Position numbers and translations under genes: made by a program. This document shows positions 10,201 to 19,662 of a stretch of 64,000 nt of DNA, one piece after another (the first letter of the stretch is position 1; each line of letters opens with the position of its first letter). The notes beneath the pieces were generated by a model, which saw nothing but the letters and a program-made list of their open reading frames with translations, ran no database searches and was not told where the DNA came from. The DNA is from Saprospiraceae bacterium (lineage in GTDB: Bacteria; Bacteroidota; Bacteroidia; Chitinophagales; Saprospiraceae), in contig JADJLN010000017.1 in assembly GCA_016710115.1 (NCBI GenBank), forward strand, positions 32,501 to 96,500, in the 5' to 3' direction.

Positions 10201-11031
10201 ATCCAGATCACAAGGCAAACCGATATCAAAAATGTCCAACTCAAAAATATTATAACCTCCTTGCAGCTCGATATCATCGAAGAGAAAATAGGCGTAGCAG
10301 GGAGATCCGCTATAGCCAGCAGGCAGGCTGCAGGGGGGGCCAATCATGATCCCATTGATATCTGTCGGCGGTGTGAATGTAATGGATATCTGGTCCCATG
10401 CGGCAAGGGGTGTATAGAGGACTGTTCCAAGAATAATCCACCCTGGATCAGCGCCACTGGGGCAACCGGTTGTTCCAACGGGAATATTACAACTGGCATT
10501 GCCATATAAAGTGATATTCACCGGATCATAAAAGGGAACACCATTGTTACAGGGGTCTCCGAAATTGGTCAGGGGAACAGAGGCTATCTGGAATGACAGG
10601 GTATATTGATTCCCTGATTCCAAAGGCTGTAGCAGACACGAAGCCAGCAACTCCATCCAGGAATTGGAGAAAATGGCGCCTACACACCCTTCACCGGAAG
10701 GGAATGGCACCAGTCCGGCCGCCTCCACTGCCGGCATCACAAAATCACAGGTATTCATGTAATCTGTGGTGGCTGATGTTCCCTGCTGCCAGCCATCCAC
10801 ACAGTTCATCTGACTGAACGATGAAGGACAGCAGAGAAACTCCTCAAAATCCGGATTGGGAACGACATCTTCCAATGGTCCAATGGTGACAATGCCTTCA
10901 CAGATACAATCGGGATCGTAGATGTCCACAAGACCATCACCATCATCATCTGATCCATTGTCGCAGATCTCCTGTGCCATCAATGGCAAACAGATCAATC
11001 CGAAAAAAAAGAGTAAAAGTCCACGCTTCAT
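7297..11031 (-). CDS. Paralog C: T9SS-type repetitive surface protein
   Basis: 1244 residues. The ATG at 11031 is preferred over the frame opening at 11097 because AAGGA lies just upstream and a signal peptide (MKRGLLLFFFGLICLPLMAQ) starts there. The architecture matches B: Asp-rich loop (CDNGSDDDGDGLVDIYDPDC), NPDFEEF...CCP N-terminal domain, Ig-like region, nine TCDP...GCDS repeats, a SprB repeat (CAGDDDGEIRI), an Ig-like domain and a CHU_C sorting domain (YIPNSFTPNNDGINDVF). B and C are the closest pair in the array in repeat order and sorting-domain sequence (both VFSVYGNDQVV or close), so they look like a tandem duplication separate from the D/F/G group. Each repeat carries two Cys, compatible with a disulfide outside the cell. 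Probably an adhesin; the ligand cannot be read from sequence. Confidence 0.92.
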   Translation of the reverse strand: MKRGLLLFFFGLICLPLMAQEICDNGSDDDGDGLVDIYDPDCICEGIVTIGPLEDVVPNPDFEEFLCCPSSFSQMNCVDGWQQGTSATTDYMNTCDFVMPAVEAAGLVPFPSGEGCVGAIFSNSWMELLASCLLQPLESGNQYTLSFQIASVPLTNFGDPCNNGVPFYDPVNITLYGNASCNIPVGTTGCPSGADPGWIILGTVLYTPLAAWDQISITFTPPTDINGIMIGPPCSLPAGYSGSPCYAYFLFDDIELQGGYNIFELDIFDIGLPCDLDYLLFAEVDHEGPGTWQWYFNGAAIPGQNDFEFQIANNNYLSGMYAVTYSTPDGCVMDSIYVNVPPKDTVTEQVYFCPGSQVDCAGETFFNPGVYEVHLTTDIGCDSVVECIVTEFVLPPITYLSIDTCGPVEIEVCGELFYETGQYQINCYDWRGCDSVIILDLRVMNPMAVILPPGLLDCGPNSDVVLDGASSSYNNLPGGNTYYEWTGPINGIDGATDEPFAFVTKTGKYCLTITHESNGVTCIDSACVTVQSSAAVPFTPILNGDPDACLGDTIILTPSPGGGAPLTGYTWDFDLSLNAIVVNDLYVQYVPSGPGSASFCVLAYNECGESDTTCFVVNTHIGDTILIDALTCDPAQAGISTQLLMNQFGCDSLVITDRTLVPQIVVNLNSTTCDPLMAGVDTVIYQTSFGCDSLVISTTALLPSSQSITYLTTCIPAQVGTDSVWLQNQYGCDSLAITTTDLLPSHLINQTFYTCDPAQAGLDTLWLTNQYGCDSTLYIERIFSGNYQETNIARICGAGTNYVDTLTITSGPCDSLFITNYIHIPLDTTWLSFTTCDPAMAGVNVTVLPAFTGCDSTIIAQTALLPSDVTNVNGVTCILAEERYETLTLQNQFGCDSIVNIAIQYVGVDTQFVQKTTCDQLMAGTVVDILTGQFCDTVRVTTTDYLPSSQSLEMIRVCAATGPARDTLVLQNSLGCDSLRIREYEYIDLSTELEVISERCAGDDDGEIRIVSLVGGDLPYEYRLGNGAWQTVDTFENLSPGTYSVTVRDANGCTETLAGLIVVEGLVLTLDAGYDQIAFRGDIVNLAVQSNFDLEFLQWSAPDPMSCPTCLVTTLGPLTQSQLVTVTGQTVDGCDASDDVYIDMKIRVEVYIPNSFTPNNDGINDVFSVYGNDQVVNVRNLAIYDRWGNALYSHSDLPINDPSKGWDGFFRDELMDPGVYVYVVEVELLDGDVRLFKGDVTLTR

Positions 11032-11217
11032 AGTCCTTGTATTAGCATCGGTATAGTGTCCGTACAATTGGTTCTTCCTGCTTATGTGCAATTGCATTCA
11101 ATTGCGCGGTTTTTGATTTTCCTGTCGAATTCCTGTGATCATGCATACAATCAATAGAAGTGAACCGTCCACTTCCTTTCTTGAATTCTACTGCTAACCA
11201 TGTTCATCAGGAACGAA

Positions 11218-11238
11218 AGGGGGATATTCAATCCCCCT
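11218..11238 (-). terminator. Possible hairpin terminator downstream of paralog D
   Basis: AGGGGGA (11218-11224) and TCCCCCT (11232-11238) form a perfect 7-bp GC-rich stem around a 7-nt loop, about 50 bp after the stop of D in the D-C spacer. On the minus strand it is followed by TTTCGTTCC, only moderately T-rich, so termination is plausible rather than clear. Confidence 0.45.
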
Positions 11239-11287
11239 AAAAATCAACAACCTGGAGCAATATAAGAAGAACTTCACATACCCTTCT

Positions 11288-14200
11288 CTACCGCAGGATG
11301 GTTACATCGCCTTTGACAATCTGCACAGTGCCATCGGAACGAAGAAGTTCGATGACATAGATATAAACACCCGGATCCATGATTGCCCCTCGAAACTGAC
11401 CATCCCACCCTTGAGCAGGATCATTGACGGAAAGAGCCTCCTGATGATATAAAGCGTTGCCCCAGCGATCAAAAATGGCCAGATTTTTTACGATCAGCCC
11501 CTCCTCATTCGAAAACACGGTAAACCAGTCGTTGATCCCGTCATCATTAGGCGAGAAACTGTTCGGGATGTAGACTTCCACCCTGGGCCTGACCAGAACT
11601 TCCAGCTGGTCGCTTCCCGGACATCCATCCACACTCCAGCCCTGCACATTGACTGTCTGCGATGCGCTCACCGGACCCAGAACAGCATTCACACAGGTGG
11701 CGCAACTGAGCTCATCTGTCGCCGTCCATTGGACTTGTTGAAGCGCCTGACTGGCCTGAACAACCAGGGGCACCAGATCTCCCATCGTCGTCGCAGATTG
11801 CCAGGGCCCGGTCCCGGACCGCAATTCGTATGGTCCTGTTCCTCCCCCAATCTGACTGACAGTCAACTGACCGTCTGCATCACCGGCACAGCGCTCGGGA
11901 TCGATGTCCACTTCGGCTGTCAGGTTGGTGTACTGGTAGCTCCGGATCACCAGACTGTCGCAACCCGACTGGCCTACCAGGATCGTCGTATCCGATGCCG
12001 GACCATTCGACAAACACAGGGTGATCGTATCCCGGCTCTCCGTGAAGGGGACCCAGGTCGTTTCTGTCACCTGGACGGTGTCGCAATAGCCACCCGTCAG
12101 GATCTGCGTCGTGATGCCCGTCTGTGCAGGGTCGCAGCTGGTCAGATAGACGTATTGGGTGTCTATACCCATATAGATGATGGACGTCCAGACCGTACTG
12201 TCACAACCCCATTGATTGGTCAGCGTCTGGATGTCGTACACCTCGTTCGCTTTGTCGCAGGTAACACCTTCCACCAGGGTTGTGTCACTGGGCACCAGCG
12301 TGACTGTCAGGATCACGGTACTATCGCAACCGGTTTGATCCGGGATCACCTGAACAAAGGTGCCTGCCTGGCTGGCCTGACAGGTCGTCCCGCTCAACAG
12401 GGTGGTATCCAAGGGGGTGTATTGATATTGGGTGATGAACAGACTGTCGCACGGGCCGGAGGTGACGATCAATGTATCCGACCAGGGTATCCCTGATCCG
12501 CAGATCTGTACCGTCTGGCTTTCCTGGTATACGCCGGTATAGATGGTCGTCACATACACCGTACTGTCACAGCCCGCCTGGTTGGTCAGATGGAGTGTAT
12601 CCAGACCGGCCTGGGCAGGGTCGCAGGTGAAGAGTTGCACAGCGTTGCTCGATGACGGCAGCAGTACAGTTTCGGTGATGACCAGGCTGTCGCAACCGTG
12701 CTGGTTCTGGAGGAATAACGTGTCTTTGCCCACAGCGGCCGGGTCGCAGGTAGAGAAGGAGGAATATTGCACATTCTTCTGTCCCAGGTAAATTGTATGA
12801 CAAGATGGTGCGGAAGCGCCACATTCATTCACGGCAGTCAAGCAAATTTCATATTGCGCGTAGAGCGGATTGATCAGTAAAAAACTGGTATCATGGGTTA
12901 CCGTGAATGGCGCATCTGGAGAGATTTGCCAAACCAGCTGCGTCGTGGTGTCCAAACCTGACCACAGGCCTGTGGCCTGGATGGAGTTGCTGTCACAAAG
13001 AAGATCAGGAGCAAGGATGGATGGTGCCACCGGTAGCCCGCTTCCTTGCTCGACCACGACACATGAAGTATCTGAACAGCTGATCTGGACACCTGCGAAG
13101 GTGACCGTCAGACAATATTGTCCGGGTTTTTTAGCCATTGCTATGGCATTATTTGTCGGCCCTGTCAGCCCACCTGGTGGTCCTGACCACTGGAAGTTGG
13201 TTGTCCCTCCCGGCAGGATGACCGGAGGGGAGTGAGAACCATCCAGGATAACCGATAATGTCGAGTCGCAAGCCAAACTGTCTGGTGGAAGAATAACTGC
13301 TTCCGGCTGCAGGATGACCAGATCCAACAGGATCAAACTGTCACATCCAAGCCAGTTTGTACAGGGAATTTCATATTGACCTGATTCGGTTAATAATTCA
13401 TCGCAATACAACAGATTTGCAGGATAGCACAACTCCTGATAGGCTGGAGTCGGCGGGGGCACCTCATAGGGCAATACGGTACATTCGACAATACTGTCAC
13501 ATCCTTCATCTGTGGAAATGGTGACTTCATAAATACCTTCCTGATAGAATTTTTGCCCTGCACATAGAACAGATTGACCTGGGCAAAGAAATACTTCCTC
13601 TTGACCCTGACCAGGTGTATCGAAATTTACTTCAATTTCTTCCGAGACACATTCACCATTATAGGTGTACGTGACAGTATATATACCCGAGAGATAGTTG
13701 TTATCCTTGAGCAACAGTTGTTCTTCCTCCTGGCCGGGTATAGCTACTCCATTGTAATACCACTGCCATGTTCCACCAAAATGGGCTATGCTTGCTGACA
13801 ACGAGAATTCACTGTTGCACGGGATGCCATCCATAACCAGATCCAATTCATCGATCACCTCTATTTCTTCCAGCTCCAGGCCATCCATTAAAAAATAGTT
13901 GTTACATGGGGATCCATTATAACCGGAAGGCAAGACACACGGAGGGCCAAGCATGATCGCATTGACGTCATAGGGTGCTGTAAATGAAATCACGATCTCA
14001 CTCCACACAGTGGCGGGTGTATAAGAAACCGATCCGATCAGTTCCCAGGCTGGCCCTGCAGAAGGAGGGCAATCGACTGTAGGAAGAAATGCAGGATTGC
14101 ATGCTTGTGCGCCGTACAGGCAAAAGTCGACAGTAGAATAGGAAATGATCCCATTGTTGCAAGGCGCACCGGCAAATCCCATGGGGACAGACCCAACTTG

Positions 14201-14641
14201 TAAGCGCAATTCATACTGGTTTCCTTGCTTAAATGGTGAATTCAGACAAGTGTATGCATATTCCTTATATGAATCTTTAAATATGAGGCCGACGATCCCC
14301 TCGCCATCCGGAAAAGGAACCAGGCCTGCTGCAGGAACTGCAGGCCACATAAAACCGCAGGTATTCAGATAATCGGGGGTAGCCATCGTCCCAGACGACC
14401 AATCTACCAACGCAGTCATCTCGGCGAAGCCGGTGGGACACCACAATTTATCCTCAAATGACGGATTGGGAATAATGGAATTCCCCTGACCTGGAAGATG
14501 CAGTCCATTACAAACACACTCCGGATCATTGAGATCGATCAGACCATTCCCGTTGTCATCAATTCCATTGATGCAATTCTCCTGGGCTGACACGTTCAGG
14601 AAGCAAAAAACGATTATCAGAATCGATAGACCGAGTCTCAT
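11288..14641 (-). CDS. Paralog D: T9SS-type repetitive surface protein with SprB deletion
   Basis: 1117 residues from the ATG at 14641 (the GTG two codons upstream is less likely). Signal peptide MRLGLSILIIVFCFLNVSAQ, Asp-rich loop (CINGIDDNGNGLIDLNDPEC), N-terminal domain, Ig-like segments, seven TCDP...GCDS repeats, then a SprB repeat that breaks off after GPWQSATT and jumps directly to MGDLVPLVV. Compared with F and G, exactly 135 nt (45 codons) are missing at about 11785, removing the second half of SprB and the start of the next Ig-like domain while keeping the frame. The CHU_C sorting domain (YIPNSFSPNDDGINDWFTVF) is intact, so the shortened protein could still be exported. The 3' half is almost identical in nucleotide sequence to F and G. 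Confidence 0.9.
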   Translation of the reverse strand: MRLGLSILIIVFCFLNVSAQENCINGIDDNGNGLIDLNDPECVCNGLHLPGQGNSIIPNPSFEDKLWCPTGFAEMTALVDWSSGTMATPDYLNTCGFMWPAVPAAGLVPFPDGEGIVGLIFKDSYKEYAYTCLNSPFKQGNQYELRLQVGSVPMGFAGAPCNNGIISYSTVDFCLYGAQACNPAFLPTVDCPPSAGPAWELIGSVSYTPATVWSEIVISFTAPYDVNAIMLGPPCVLPSGYNGSPCNNYFLMDGLELEEIEVIDELDLVMDGIPCNSEFSLSASIAHFGGTWQWYYNGVAIPGQEEEQLLLKDNNYLSGIYTVTYTYNGECVSEEIEVNFDTPGQGQEEVFLCPGQSVLCAGQKFYQEGIYEVTISTDEGCDSIVECTVLPYEVPPPTPAYQELCYPANLLYCDELLTESGQYEIPCTNWLGCDSLILLDLVILQPEAVILPPDSLACDSTLSVILDGSHSPPVILPGGTTNFQWSGPPGGLTGPTNNAIAMAKKPGQYCLTVTFAGVQISCSDTSCVVVEQGSGLPVAPSILAPDLLCDSNSIQATGLWSGLDTTTQLVWQISPDAPFTVTHDTSFLLINPLYAQYEICLTAVNECGASAPSCHTIYLGQKNVQYSSFSTCDPAAVGKDTLFLQNQHGCDSLVITETVLLPSSSNAVQLFTCDPAQAGLDTLHLTNQAGCDSTVYVTTIYTGVYQESQTVQICGSGIPWSDTLIVTSGPCDSLFITQYQYTPLDTTLLSGTTCQASQAGTFVQVIPDQTGCDSTVILTVTLVPSDTTLVEGVTCDKANEVYDIQTLTNQWGCDSTVWTSIIYMGIDTQYVYLTSCDPAQTGITTQILTGGYCDTVQVTETTWVPFTESRDTITLCLSNGPASDTTILVGQSGCDSLVIRSYQYTNLTAEVDIDPERCAGDADGQLTVSQIGGGTGPYELRSGTGPWQSATTMGDLVPLVVQASQALQQVQWTATDELSCATCVNAVLGPVSASQTVNVQGWSVDGCPGSDQLEVLVRPRVEVYIPNSFSPNDDGINDWFTVFSNEEGLIVKNLAIFDRWGNALYHQEALSVNDPAQGWDGQFRGAIMDPGVYIYVIELLRSDGTVQIVKGDVTILR

Positions 14642-14801
14642 AGTCACTTTTCTAAATGAAAGGAGTAAAGTTTTTTTGCAATTCAGACCCTGCTGGATTC
14701 TGAACCCCTCCCCTTCCCGCTTGAGTTTGAATCATCCAAATTAACGAATGATCGCAATATCGCCCTTGAAAAGCTGATGCTGTCCATCCGACCATTCGAT
14801 C

Positions 14802-17800
14802 TCAATCACATACATAGACACCCGGATCCATCTTTTCATTCCGGTACGTCCCGTTCCACCCTGCTGAAGGGTCATTGACAGGCAGGTCTGCCTGAGAAAA
14901 AAGTGCATTCCCCCACCGGTCATAGATGGCCAGATTGCGGACGACCACTCCCTCTTCATTCGAAAACACGGTAAACCAGTCGTTAATCCCGTCGTCATTG
15001 GGCGAGAAACTGTTCGGGATGTAAATGTCTACCCTGGGTCTGACCAGAACTTCCAGCTGATCCATGCCTGGACATCCTTCCACGCTCCATCCGTTCACCT
15101 GAACCGTTTGTGATTCAGTCAATGGACCTAATAAAGTGGTTGTACATGTCGGACAAGCCAACACGTCTTTCGATGCCCATTGTACTTGTTGCAAGGCGAG
15201 ATTGGACTGTACAGATACATTGATCAGATCACCAACAGAGGCTTCACGGTCAGTTCCTGCATCCAGAGTCAATGTACTTCCAGCAGCAATTGTCTGGCCC
15301 GACAAGAGGAGGGCGCAACCATTCGCATCCACAATTTCAATAGAATAAATTCCCGGGGCCAGAGCTGAAAACAACGTTCCGGACTGCCAGGGTCCACTCC
15401 CCAATCGATATTGATACGGCATGGTTCCTCCGAGTACATGAGTCACAGTTATCTCACCATCCGCATCACCTGCGCATCGTTCAGGATCGATCTCGACATC
15501 GGCGGATAATTCGGTGTACTCATATGCACGGATCACCAGGCTGTCGCAGCCGGACTGATTCGTCAAAAACAATGTATCCGACGCTGGTCCGGATGTCTGG
15601 CACAAAGCCAATGTATCCCGACTCTCAGTAAATGCCACCCACGTCGTTTCAGTCACATGAATGGTATCGCAGAAACTCCCGGGAATGATTTGGATGACCA
15701 CACCAACCTGGGCGGGATCACAACTTGTTTTCTGGACAAACTGCGTGTCCACTCCGATGTACATGATCGACGTAAATACCGTACTGTCACAACCCCATTG
15801 ATTGGAGAGGGTCTGAATGTCATTTACTTCTTCAGCTGGATTGCAGGTCACCCCTTCAACGTGTGTCGTGTCAGATGGGAGCAAGGCGACATCCGTAATG
15901 ATTGTGCTGTCACACCCGTTTTCATCCTGAAAGACATTGATAAACATCCCTGCAAGAACAGACTGGCATGTCGTTCCCATTTGCCAGACAGTATCCAGAG
16001 GAGAGTAGACATAATCTGTAATAAACAGACTGTCACAAGGGCTCGAAACAATGGTCAGTGTATCAGAATAGGCAGTTCCGTTTCCACAGATTTGTATTGT
16101 TTGACTTTCCTGATAAATGCCCGTATATGTCGTTGTGACAAAAACCGTACTGTCGCAGCCCAGGTAATTCATCAGGTACAGTGTATCCAGTCCTGCCTGT
16201 GCAGGATCGCAGGTGTAGATCTGCAAATTCTTTATTGATGACGGAAGAAGATCTGTTTGGGTAATGACAAGGCTGTCGCAGCCGGAACCATTTTTTAGAA
16301 TGACTGTATCAATTGCGACCAGAGCCGGGTCACATGTCTTCTGTTTCAAATAGCTGGTATCAGATGATGTAAAAAATAGTGGATAGCAGATGGTATCAGA
16401 ATGACCACAACCATTCAATGCAAATACACAAATTTCATGATTCCCGGGGATCCAGGAGGTAACCAAAACACTCGAATCCTGGTGACCAATCAAAATCAAA
16501 TCTGATGGTAAAATCCAGGAATATTCAGCCGGCAATTCCGGCCCCCCTGGTGAGGCCACAACCTGCAGAGTTGACCCGATACAAGCCGTATTCAAACCTG
16601 TCAAAACAGGGGCATCCGGTTCGTTTACAGATTGGAAAACTTCAACACAACTGAGGTTTGAACATGTTGCACCATTATTGATATGAAATATTTCAAGACA
16701 ATATATTCCGGGTAAAACAACATTGACAGTTGGACCGTTCGCCGCACCCTGAATCCCTCCAACTGGACCAGTCCAATGATATTGTGTGTCACCGCCACTA
16801 CTGGCGTTCTGGGAGGATTGGCTTCCATCAAGTTGAATGGATCCTGTAGAGTCACACCCTAAAAAACCCGGATCAGCAATAATTGACACGGGCTCCAGTA
16901 CATTTAAAGTGAGTTCAACCAGACTATCACATCCGTGAAAATCCGTACAAACCAATGTATATATACCACTTTGCGAAAAATCCTGTCCACAAGCAGACAC
17001 TGTAGTTGGCCCGCATACATCAAATGTGAGGCTGGTCAATGGAATCTCAGGATACACTTCGATCAGACATGTAACCACACTATCACAACCGGAATAAGAA
17101 GGAAGAATAACTTCAAATGAACCTTCATCTTGAAACTGCTCACCTGCACATGTTGCCGTTTCACCTGAACAAATAAATACTTCCTCAACTGTTGGCAATG
17201 GCAACTCCCATGTCAGATTGACACTATCCAGCAGACACTCACCACCCAGGCTGTACATTACTGTATATGTACCTGGTTTATATTCCAGGGGAGGCAGGTT
17301 GAGTATATCACCAGTAGCTCCTGTTATGGCTATACCGTTAAAAAACCATTGAAAAGAACCTCCTGGCGGATCTGCGAAAGCCAATAAAGCCAGATCTTCA
17401 GAACAGAGATCACCAGTGACATCCAATTCAATTTCTCCTGCTGAAATAAATTCCTGGAGTCGAATATCGTCCAGAAAAAAATAGGGTGTACAGGGCGGAT
17501 TTACATAATCGGGAGGGATGGTGCACGCAGCTCCAAAACAAATTGCATTTATATCCTGAGCGGGTGTAAAATTAATTTCAAGTAATCCCCAATTGCTCTC
17601 TGGCATGTAAAGTACGGTGCCTAATTCTATCCAGGAACCATCAATTGAAGGGGGGCAAGTAGTCCCATTCATATTGAATTTATTACAAGACGCATTCCCG
17701 AAAACAGAAATGAAAATCGGCGAATAGCTGGGCGGATTCTCACACAAGGGGTATCCTTGCTGCTGGGACATCAGTACGGGGGCAAATGCAATCTGGATGG

Positions 17801-18245
17801 TAAAGGCATGCGGAATTCCAGCCATAAGCGTACCATTCAGACAAACGCCAATATATTCCCTCCAATTATTTGCTGCTGAAATACCAACAATCCCTTCTCC
17901 GCCATTTGGGAATGGATACAGATTGGCTTCATATACCGCACCCATCATGAAATCACAGGTATTCATATAATCCGGAGTTGCTGTAGTTGGAGCTACCCAG
18001 GCAGACAAACATGCATCCACTTGACTGATGAAGTCGGGACAACAATCCATTTGTTCGAAGTCAGCGTTGGGAATTTTGAACGTTACGTCATTTTCAACCA
18101 CTCCGATACCTGAACAAATGCAAGTGGGGTCATTTAAATCAATGAGCCCATTCCCATTATCATCAATTCCATTGTCACAGATTTCCTGCGCAAGAATGCC
18201 AGAGACAGGAAATAATAACAGGATTGTAAACATGCCAAATTTCAT
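14802..18245 (-). CDS. Paralog E: T9SS-type surface protein, sorting domain end lost by frameshift
   Basis: The frame opens at 18245 (MKFGMFTILLLFPVSGILAQ signal peptide; the region up to 18272 is unlikely to be coding) and stops at 14802 after 1147 residues. Order: Asp-rich loop, N-terminal domain, Ig-like segments, seven Cys repeats, SprB, Ig-like, CHU_C. The protein ends at DPGVYVCD; the expected ending (YVIEIEWSDGQHQLFKGD...) continues in another frame to a TAA at 14741. Against G (TACACATAG) the sequence here reads TACATAG near 14809-14815, a loss of one CA dinucleotide. The last roughly 25 residues of the sorting domain, including its final strands, are therefore cut off; if real, export or anchoring should be impaired. 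Its repeats are clearly more diverged than those of D, F and G. Confidence 0.85.
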   Translation of the reverse strand: MKFGMFTILLLFPVSGILAQEICDNGIDDNGNGLIDLNDPTCICSGIGVVENDVTFKIPNADFEQMDCCPDFISQVDACLSAWVAPTTATPDYMNTCDFMMGAVYEANLYPFPNGGEGIVGISAANNWREYIGVCLNGTLMAGIPHAFTIQIAFAPVLMSQQQGYPLCENPPSYSPIFISVFGNASCNKFNMNGTTCPPSIDGSWIELGTVLYMPESNWGLLEINFTPAQDINAICFGAACTIPPDYVNPPCTPYFFLDDIRLQEFISAGEIELDVTGDLCSEDLALLAFADPPGGSFQWFFNGIAITGATGDILNLPPLEYKPGTYTVMYSLGGECLLDSVNLTWELPLPTVEEVFICSGETATCAGEQFQDEGSFEVILPSYSGCDSVVTCLIEVYPEIPLTSLTFDVCGPTTVSACGQDFSQSGIYTLVCTDFHGCDSLVELTLNVLEPVSIIADPGFLGCDSTGSIQLDGSQSSQNASSGGDTQYHWTGPVGGIQGAANGPTVNVVLPGIYCLEIFHINNGATCSNLSCVEVFQSVNEPDAPVLTGLNTACIGSTLQVVASPGGPELPAEYSWILPSDLILIGHQDSSVLVTSWIPGNHEICVFALNGCGHSDTICYPLFFTSSDTSYLKQKTCDPALVAIDTVILKNGSGCDSLVITQTDLLPSSIKNLQIYTCDPAQAGLDTLYLMNYLGCDSTVFVTTTYTGIYQESQTIQICGNGTAYSDTLTIVSSPCDSLFITDYVYSPLDTVWQMGTTCQSVLAGMFINVFQDENGCDSTIITDVALLPSDTTHVEGVTCNPAEEVNDIQTLSNQWGCDSTVFTSIMYIGVDTQFVQKTSCDPAQVGVVIQIIPGSFCDTIHVTETTWVAFTESRDTLALCQTSGPASDTLFLTNQSGCDSLVIRAYEYTELSADVEIDPERCAGDADGEITVTHVLGGTMPYQYRLGSGPWQSGTLFSALAPGIYSIEIVDANGCALLLSGQTIAAGSTLTLDAGTDREASVGDLINVSVQSNLALQQVQWASKDVLACPTCTTTLLGPLTESQTVQVNGWSVEGCPGMDQLEVLVRPRVDIYIPNSFSPNDDGINDWFTVFSNEEGVVVRNLAIYDRWGNALFSQADLPVNDPSAGWNGTYRNEKMDPGVYVCD

Positions 18246-18342
18246 GGCCAAATGGATTGAGTCTTGTATCAAATAGCATATCCCTCCAGGCTAGCCAACC
18301 AAGCTGCTACTCAGCAGATCCGGAGAAGACGAAGTAACTAAA

Positions 18343-19662
18343 TTAGCGAACAATTGCAATATCTCCCTTGAGAAGGTGCAAACTCCCATCCGAATGCTCA
18401 ATCTCTACAACATAAACATACACCCCGGGATCCAGGCGATCTCCCCGAAATCGACCATCCCATCCTGCAGATGGATCATTCACAGGTAAATCTCCCTGAG
18501 AAAAAAGTGCATTCCCCCACCGGTCATAGATAGCCAGATTGCGGACGACCACTCCCTCCTCATTCGAAAACACGGTAAACCAGTCGTTGATCCCGTCATC
18601 ATTAGGCGAGAAACTGTTCGGGATGTAAATGTCTACCCTGGGTCTGACCAGAACTTCCAGCTGGTCGCTGCCCGGACATCCATCCACACTCCAGCCCAGA
18701 ACATTGACCGTCTGCGATGCGCTCACCGGACCCAGAACAGCATTCACACACGTGCCACAACTGAGCTCATCTGTCGCCGTCCACTGCACCTGCTGAAGCG
18801 CCTGACTGGCCTGAACAACCAGGGGCACCAGATCTCCCATCTTCACTTCCCGATCGGGTCCTGCATCCAGGGTCAATGTGGTCCCTGCATCGACCACCAG
18901 ACCGGTCAACGTCAGGATACAGTCATTGGCATCACGAACCTCCAGGGCATACACTCCAGGGGCCAGGTTTGAAAAGGTCGTCGCAGATTGCCAGGGCCCG
19001 GTCCCGGTCCGGAACGGGTAGGGGGCCGTTCCGCCACCGATCTGATCAACCGTCAGCTGACCGTCCGCATCACCGGCACAGCGCTCGGGTTCGATGTCCA
19101 CTTCGGCTGTCAGGTTGGTGTACTGGTAGCTCCGGATCACCAGACTGTCGCAACCCGACTGGCCTACCAGGATCGTTGTATCCAATGCCGGACCATTCGT
19201 CAAACACAGGGTGATCGTATCCCGGCTCTCCGTGAAGGGGACCCAGGTCGTTTCTGTCACCTTGACGGTGTCGCAATAGCCACCCGTCAGGATCTCGGTC
19301 GTGATGCCCGTCTGTGCCGGGTCGCAGCTGGTCTGATAGACATATTGGGTGTCTATACCGATATAGATGATGGACGTCCAGACCGTACTGTCACAACCCC
19401 ACTGATTGGTCAGCGTCTGGATGTCGTACACCTCGTTCGCTTTGTCGCAGGTGACACCTTCCACCAGGGTTGTATCACTGGGCACCAGCGTGACTGTCAG
19501 GATCACGGTACTGTCGCAATCGGTTTGATCCGGAATCACCTGAACAAAGGTGCCTGCCTGGCTGGCCTGACAGGTCGTCCCGGTCAACAGGGTGGTATCC
19601 AGTGGTGCGTATTGATATTGGGTGATGAACAGACTGTCGCAAGCGCCGGAGGTGACGATCAA
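18343..19662 (-). pseudogene. Paralog F, 3' fragment: repeats, SprB and CHU_C sorting domain
   Basis: The C-terminal part of paralog F, open from the frameshift near 19671 to a TAA at 18343. It holds the remaining TCQA/TCDK/SCDP repeats, a full SprB repeat (CAGDADGQLTV...GPWQSATTF), an Ig-like domain (DAGPDREVKMGDL) and an intact CHU_C domain (YIPNSFSPNDDGINDWF...DPGVYVYVVE). It has no signal peptide of its own; an internal GTG could serve as a nominal start but is unlikely to be used. Nucleotide sequence is nearly identical to D and G. It should be read as one gene with the 19475-21322 part. Confidence 0.8.

Noticed and set aside
11729..12496. A 255-codon plus-strand open frame opposite paralog D (and similar frames opposite F and G)
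   Set aside because: It is the complement of the Cys-repeat coding sequence, kept open by codon bias; it has no start context or family and repeats wherever the rod is conserved.
14682..14704. TTCAGA/TCTGAA hairpin between paralogs E and D as a terminator
   Set aside because: The stem has only 6 bp and is not followed by a T run on the minus strand.
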